From the NCBI GenBank assembly GCA_013697365.1, contig JACCXA010000033.1:1-10392 (forward strand): 10,392 nt of DNA. Direction: 5' to 3'. Of this stretch, positions 6,924 to 10,392 are shown one piece after another. Position numbers and translations under genes: made by a program. The notes beneath the pieces were generated by a model. It was not told the DNA's origin. It did no database searches and was given only the letters and a program-made list of their open reading frames with translations. The DNA is from Chthoniobacterales bacterium. Lineage in GTDB: Bacteria > Verrucomicrobiota > Verrucomicrobiia > Chthoniobacterales > UBA10450. How positions within the stretch are numbered: position 1 is the first letter of the stretch; each line of letters opens with the position of its first letter.

Positions 6924-7088
6924 ATGCAAGCCACCTTCTTTCAGAAAGTCCTTCTCTGCATGATCGCCGGATTCTTTGCCGCTGCTCTCATGCAGTGGGG
7001 CCGTGTTTTCGTAACCGGAGCGGACGACGCTTTGAACGCCGGCTATAAAAATCGCACGCCGGCCTCTCAGGTGGCGACGAACCGGTAG
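6924..7088 (+). CDS. 54-residue membrane miniprotein of unknown function
   Basis: ATG 6924 to TAG 7086-7088. The protein starts MQATFFQKVLLCMIAGFFAA, forming one hydrophobic helix (about residues 4-24). A polar tail follows, with GADDALNAGYKNR and ending ASQVATNR. The helix with a short N-terminus could be an uncleaved anchor or a signal peptide; no lipobox is clear. An in-frame TAA at 6912 rules out a longer start, and no Shine-Dalgarno sequence precedes the ATG. With a transcript start near 6920 it would be translated almost leaderless. It lies 42 bp after the protease gene and 51 bp before nadE, all on the plus strand. I do not recognise the family; it might be only a chance ORF in a leader. 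Confidence 0.55.
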   Translation: MQATFFQKVLLCMIAGFFAAALMQWGRVFVTGADDALNAGYKNRTPASQVATNR

Positions 7089-7139
7089 CGCCGGGAAAGA
7101 AATTGCCGCAAACCGCGCTGCGCATACCCTGCGTGAGCG

Positions 7140-8768
7140 ATGAAGATCGGCTTTGCTCAAATCAACCCCACCGTGGGCGATTTGAGCGGCAACTTTGATA
7201 AGATCGCAGCGGCCTATGCGCAGCTGGCCGCGGCGGGCGCTGAACTTGTCATCACGCCTGAACTGGCGATCGCGGGTTACCCGCCACAGGATCTTGTTTT
7301 CAAATCGCAATTCGTCCCGCAGAACCTCGAAGTTCTCGAAAAGCTGCAAGCTTTGGTTGGCGGCGCCGCGCTCCTTGTCGGTTACGTGGAGCGCAATGAG
7401 AGACGCGGAAAACCGTTTCATAATGCTGCTGCTCTCTTGCAACGTGGCGCCGCGATTCAGAGAACGCATAAGTCACTGCTTCCGACCTACGATGTCTTCG
7501 ACGAGGACCGCTATTTCGAGCCAGCGCGCCAGGTCGCTCCTCTCCTGCTGGGCGGTCGCAAACTCGGCGTCACCATTTGTGAGGATATTTGGACGGAGCA
7601 TTATCTGCCGCGCCCCTACTATGAGATCGAGCCGGTGCGCTCCCTCGTGGAGCAGGGCGCGGAGTTAATCGTAAACCTGAGTGCCTCTCCTTTCAGTCTG
7701 GGCAAACAAAGCGTGCGGCACGAGATGGTCGCCTCTCTGGCTTCCAACTACGGCCTGCCCATTTGCTACTGCAACGCTGTTGGCGGTAACGACCAACTCG
7801 TCTTCGACGGCAACTCGTTTGCGATGGACCGCGCGGGCAACTTGATCGCGCAGCTGCCCGGTTTTCGCGAAGCCGAGGCCATCGTGGACACCGAAACCAC
7901 GGCAGTGATGGAGCCTGTCTTTCACGAGCGGCCCGCGGATCTGTATGATGCGCTTACGCTCGGCGTCCGCGATTACCTCACGAAATGCAATTTCAAGTCC
8001 GCCGTTCTCGGCCTGAGCGGCGGGATCGATTCCGCCGTCGTCGCGGCTATCGCCGTGGAAGCCCTCGGAGCGTCGAATGTCTGGGGTGTTTCGATGCCGA
8101 GTCCATACTCCTCGCGCGGCAGCATCGATGACGCCCTCGCGCTCGCGCAGAACCTGGGTATCAAATGCCTCCAGATTCCGATCGGTGACGCCCTCGGCTG
8201 TTTCAAAGCGCAGTTCAATGAAATTTTTCGCGGCCTTCCGGAAGACACCACGGAGGAAAACATGCAGTCGCGCTTGCGCGGCATGATCCTGATGTCGCTG
8301 TCGAACAAATTCGGCCATCTCCTCCTGACGACGGGCAATAAGAGCGAGCTGGCGGTCGGCTATTGCACGATCTACGGCGACATGGCGGGCGGGCTGGCGG
8401 TGATCAGCGATGTGCCGAAGATGATGGTGTACGATCTCGCGCGCTGGATGAATCGTGCGCGCGAGGTCATTCCTTGGAACACGATCGAAAAGCCTCCCAG
8501 TGCCGAGTTAAAGCCGGATCAGATCGATCAGGACACCCTGCCGCCTTATGAGATTCTTGACGAGATCCTGCGCCTCTACGTCGAGGAAAACCTGAGCGCG
8601 CGCGACATCGTTGCTCATGGGTTCGACGAGAAAACCGTGCGCTGGGTGCAACGGCGAGTTGACCTTAACGAATACAAACGCGAGCAAGCCGCGCCTGGGA
8701 TAAAAGTGACGAGTCGTGCTTTTGGGCTAGGGCGACGGATGCCCATAGCACAGGCTTACATTGGCTGA
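7140..8768 (+). CDS. nadE: Glutamine-dependent NAD+ synthetase
   Basis: 542 residues, full length for the bacterial two-domain enzyme, which makes NAD+ from deamido-NAD+, ATP and glutamine (last step of NAD biosynthesis, cytoplasm). The N-terminal nitrilase-type glutaminase domain (about 1-255) has its triad: Glu41 (TPELAIAGYPPQDL), Lys111 (THKSLLPTYDVFDEDRYF) and Cys147 (VTICEDIW). The C-terminal synthetase domain (about 265-542) has the ATP-pyrophosphatase loop SGGIDS (293-298), TTGNKSELAVGY (397-408), and the substrate-binding segment GDMAGGLAVISDVPK (413-427), then PPSAELKPDQID. Ammonia released in the first domain is used in the second. The ATG at 7140 gives the expected MKIGFAQINPTVGDL start; only a weak GTGAG precedes it. 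It may be read together with the upstream small ORF, and converges with the glycosyltransferase gene. Confidence 0.97.
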   Translation: MKIGFAQINPTVGDLSGNFDKIAAAYAQLAAAGAELVITPELAIAGYPPQDLVFKSQFVPQNLEVLEKLQALVGGAALLVGYVERNERRGKPFHNAAALLQRGAAIQRTHKSLLPTYDVFDEDRYFEPARQVAPLLLGGRKLGVTICEDIWTEHYLPRPYYEIEPVRSLVEQGAELIVNLSASPFSLGKQSVRHEMVASLASNYGLPICYCNAVGGNDQLVFDGNSFAMDRAGNLIAQLPGFREAEAIVDTETTAVMEPVFHERPADLYDALTLGVRDYLTKCNFKSAVLGLSGGIDSAVVAAIAVEALGASNVWGVSMPSPYSSRGSIDDALALAQNLGIKCLQIPIGDALGCFKAQFNEIFRGLPEDTTEENMQSRLRGMILMSLSNKFGHLLLTTGNKSELAVGYCTIYGDMAGGLAVISDVPKMMVYDLARWMNRAREVIPWNTIEKPPSAELKPDQIDQDTLPPYEILDEILRLYVEENLSARDIVAHGFDEKTVRWVQRRVDLNEYKREQAAPGIKVTSRAFGLGRRMPIAQAYIG

Positions 8769-8816
8769 GCAGCGTTTTTCCTCCGCACCGCGTCTGGTAT
8801 CTTCTGGGTTGGTGGA

Positions 8817-8838
8817 GCTGATTCGGCCATCCATCAGC
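8817..8838. terminator. Weak inverted repeat between convergent genes
   Basis: GCTGAT (8817-8822) and ATCAGC (8833-8838) can form a six-base stem with a ten-base loop in the 78-bp gap between the ends of nadE and the glycosyltransferase gene. The location suits a two-way terminator, but there is no T-run on either side, so it is weak or coincidental. Confidence 0.25.
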
Positions 8839-8846
8839 CGGGCCTT

Positions 8847-10109
8847 TCAGGCGACCCACCGCCAGAGCGCGAAGCACATCATGAAAAGGACTGAGAGTCC
8901 ACTGGCCGCAATGAGGTAAACGCGATCGAAAATTCGGCTCCGACCCCAATCCGCGAGGAGCATGAAGATTGGAACGATCGACAGCATGTACCGCGGCATC
9001 GACTCCAGTGCGCCCCAGGCGGTGATAAACCAATAACAACTCACCGCGTAGACGCCATAACTGGGACGCAGGCGACAGGCCGCAACCACCGTCAGGAAAA
9101 AAGCGGAGATTGCGAACGTGAAATCAATGACCTCTGAGGCAGCGAAGGGACGCTGGAAGAAGCGCACATACGCTTGCCAGGGCCAGGTGAGCAGTCCCCA
9201 ATCACTTCCCCAAGAGGCCTGCGCGTCGCTGATGGCGCGAATGTTTCCGAAGCGCCACTCGAAGTAGAGCAAAAGCGCGCCGAGGCAGGCGGGGATCAGT
9301 GCGAGCGCGGCGATATCGGGCCGGATGGCGCGCAGTTGATAGCGCCGCTGATGCAGATATTCGATCAGGAGCGGGATGCCCAGGAGAACTCCCGGCGAAC
9401 GAGTCAGCACGCTGAGACCGGCAAGTGCGCCTGCGGCGAGCCACCGCTGTTTTCGCGCATAGTAAAACGACGCGACGGTGGCGGCAAGAAACAGGGACTC
9501 GCTGTAGACTGCGGAGAAAAATAAGGTGGTCGGAAAAACCAGAACATAGAGCGCTCCACGCGCGGCAGTCGCGTCATCCCAATCAAGGCGCACCAGGAGG
9601 ACGAGATAGTAGAGCGCGATGAGAAGGGCGGCGTTCGAAACAACGATGCCGCTGATGAACCAGCTCAGATCTGCGTGGCGAGGCAGAACCGCGTGCACCG
9701 CCCGAATCGCCATCGGATAGGCGGGAAAAAACGCAGTGTTCGACTGCTTCCCGGGAACGAACTGATAACCATTCTTGGCTACGGAAATGTACCAGCCCGC
9801 GTCCCAGCGGGACCACATGTTTACGAGCGGGTGATGCTTTGGCGAAGTGTGTGGGGAGATAACGCCGACACGACCGTTTCTCTTGATCTCCCACGAATCG
9901 GGCCTCGCGGGCAGACTGTGGAATAAATGGAGGGCAAGCCAGCCAACCAGGACAAGCATCGCGCGGGTGACGACAAAAGGGATGACGACGTCCCGCACGG
10001 GCCACCATGCCAGCCAGGCGCGCAGCCGTTCGCCAGGTCCTCCTCCCCGTTGCCTGAGGGCGGGAGCCTCGGAAGTTTCAACCGCTCTGGAGATGGAAGT
10101 ATCCGGCAT
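8847..10109 (-). CDS. Polytopic glycosyltransferase, PIG-V/mannosyltransferase-like (GT-C fold)
   Basis: 420 residues with about nine to ten hydrophobic helices. A short polar cytoplasmic N-terminus (1-38) precedes the first helix, and a long first outer loop carries SRWDAGWY (100-107). The Asp103 in this WDAGWY motif is the likely catalytic acid of the PIG-V-like group (Mannosyl_trans2). Further family marks are TAFFPAYPMAIR (125-136), FFSAVYSESLFL (197-208), LTRSPG (235-240) and the C-terminal SMPRYMLSIVPIFMLLA (370-386), the usual 'PRY' segment. Such enzymes move a sugar from a polyprenyl-phosphate donor on the outer membrane face to a glycan or protein. The sugar and acceptor are unknown; envelope or EPS glycosylation is inferred from the exosortase context. 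It is alone on its strand here, with a possible -10 (TATAAC) about 12 bases before the ATG and no clear Shine-Dalgarno sequence. Confidence 0.85.
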   Translation of the reverse strand: MPDTSISRAVETSEAPALRQRGGGPGERLRAWLAWWPVRDVVIPFVVTRAMLVLVGWLALHLFHSLPARPDSWEIKRNGRVGVISPHTSPKHHPLVNMWSRWDAGWYISVAKNGYQFVPGKQSNTAFFPAYPMAIRAVHAVLPRHADLSWFISGIVVSNAALLIALYYLVLLVRLDWDDATAARGALYVLVFPTTLFFSAVYSESLFLAATVASFYYARKQRWLAAGALAGLSVLTRSPGVLLGIPLLIEYLHQRRYQLRAIRPDIAALALIPACLGALLLYFEWRFGNIRAISDAQASWGSDWGLLTWPWQAYVRFFQRPFAASEVIDFTFAISAFFLTVVAACRLRPSYGVYAVSCYWFITAWGALESMPRYMLSIVPIFMLLADWGRSRIFDRVYLIAASGLSVLFMMCFALWRWVA

Positions 10110-10120
10110 TCTGAAGGTGG

Positions 10121-10128
10121 GTTATACG
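10121..10128 (-). promoter_or_regulatory. Candidate -10 element (CGTATAAC) upstream of the glycosyltransferase
   Basis: On the minus strand CGTATAAC ends 11 bases before the ATG at 10109. It is the same octamer as upstream of the kinase. A TTGCGC lies 23 bases further upstream, too far for a normal -35. A transcript start here would leave only a few leader bases. Weak evidence. Confidence 0.25.
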
Positions 10129-10187
10129 ATTTGGCGAATGAGAATGACCGCGCAAGGCAAAACGTTTCGCAATGGCGGGGCCGGCCT

Positions 10188-10200
10188 CGCCAACTTGGCG
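10188..10200. repeat. Small palindrome CGCCAA-C-TTGGCG in the glycosyltransferase/recO gap
   Basis: Two six-base arms around one central base, 13 bases before the recO start codon, within the 103-bp divergent gap. It could be an operator shared by both genes, or chance in GC-rich DNA. No other convincing signal for recO is visible. Confidence 0.25.
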
Positions 10201-10212
10201 GCGTGAAGCGCT

Positions 10213-10392
10213 ATGGACAGCACCATGGCCATCCTGCTCCGGAAACGAAAGCTGAGTGACACGAACTTGATTGTTTCGTGGTGCACCGACTCGTTAGGAT
10301 GCATTCAAACCGTGGCCCGCGGTGCCCGTCGTCCGAAGAGTCCTTTTGCGGGGAAGCTCGATTTGTTTTTCGAAGCGGAAATACAGATCGCC
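10213..10392 (+). CDS. recO: DNA repair protein RecO, N-terminal 60 residues (cut by window edge)
   Basis: An open frame from ATG 10213 to the window end, exactly 60 codons, no stop. It begins MDSTMAILLRKRKLSDTNLI and continues with SWCTDSLGCIQTVARGARRP and SPFAGKLDLFFEAEI. This matches the N-terminal OB-fold of RecO: the LR-R-L-D start, the strand ending in TVARGARRPKS, then a PF-GKLDLF strand. RecO binds single-stranded DNA and, with RecR (and RecF), loads RecA onto SSB-coated gaps during recombination repair. A second in-frame ATG at 10225 gives a start four residues shorter and is equally possible; no strong ribosome-binding site distinguishes them. The zinc-binding C-terminal part, if present, lies outside. 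It is divergent from the glycosyltransferase gene. The 'GARRPKSPFAGKLDLFF' wording fits Verrucomicrobiota RecO as I know it (from memory). Confidence 0.85.
   Translation, partial: MDSTMAILLRKRKLSDTNLIVSWCTDSLGCIQTVARGARRPKSPFAGKLDLFFEAEIQIA

Noticed and set aside
7665..8318. Minus-strand open frame of 217 codons inside nadE
   Set aside because: Antisense to the conserved NAD synthetase domain, with no recognisable protein features.
1..10392. CRISPR array, tRNA, insertion sequence, phage or toxin-antitoxin genes
   Set aside because: No regular direct repeats, tRNA-like cloverleaf, transposase motif or toxin/antitoxin-like gene pair was seen on either strand.

Overview
The window looks like chromosomal DNA of moderately high GC from a Gram-negative, EPS-producing bacterium, most likely a member of the Verrucomicrobiota (Chthoniobacter/Spartobacteria-like). 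This is an inference from protein style: a RecO N-terminus of that type, an exosortase fused to EpsI, and a PEP-CTERM-type CAAX-protease relative. No rRNA, tRNA, CRISPR array, insertion sequence or phage gene is visible.

Layout, left to right. (1) Positions 1-2327, minus strand: an exosortase/EpsI fusion (765-2327), followed 39 bp downstream by a secreted endonuclease/exonuclease/phosphatase-fold protein that runs off the left edge (1-725). (2) Positions 2328-2566: a divergent intergenic region with several small inverted repeats, then an exported protein with a likely double-psi beta-barrel domain (2567-3433, plus). (3) Positions 3475-5838, minus: a large hybrid histidine kinase (REC-PAS-PAS-HisKA-HATPase-REC), convergent with the previous gene. 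Upstream of it are a ten-codon in-frame mini-ORF and a small one-helix membrane protein (5945-6154, minus). (4) Positions 6189-8768, plus: a CAAX-protease-like membrane protein of the exosortase-associated type, a 54-residue membrane miniprotein behind an unusual overlapping sigma54/sigma70-like promoter, and glutamine-dependent NAD+ synthetase. (5) Positions 8847-10109, minus: a polytopic PIG-V-like glycosyltransferase, convergent with nadE. (6) Positions 10213-10392, plus: the first 60 codons of recO, running off the right edge.

The common thread is the cell envelope. The exosortase/EpsI fusion and the CAAX-like protease belong to the PEP-CTERM protein-sorting and EPS world, and the lipid-linked-sugar glycosyltransferase fits with this. 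The exported nuclease-like protein and the barrel protein are plausible envelope or extracellular partners. No protein with a PEP-CTERM-type sorting tail is visible, so the substrates must be encoded elsewhere. NadE and RecO are housekeeping genes.

The points most worth a second look are: the exosortase with its exported nuclease-like neighbour and divergent barrel protein; the shifted phospho-acceptor position in the first receiver domain of the kinase; the 54-residue membrane miniprotein and its promoter; and the palindrome that sits where a ribosome-binding site would be for the barrel-protein gene. I see no clear wholly new system.
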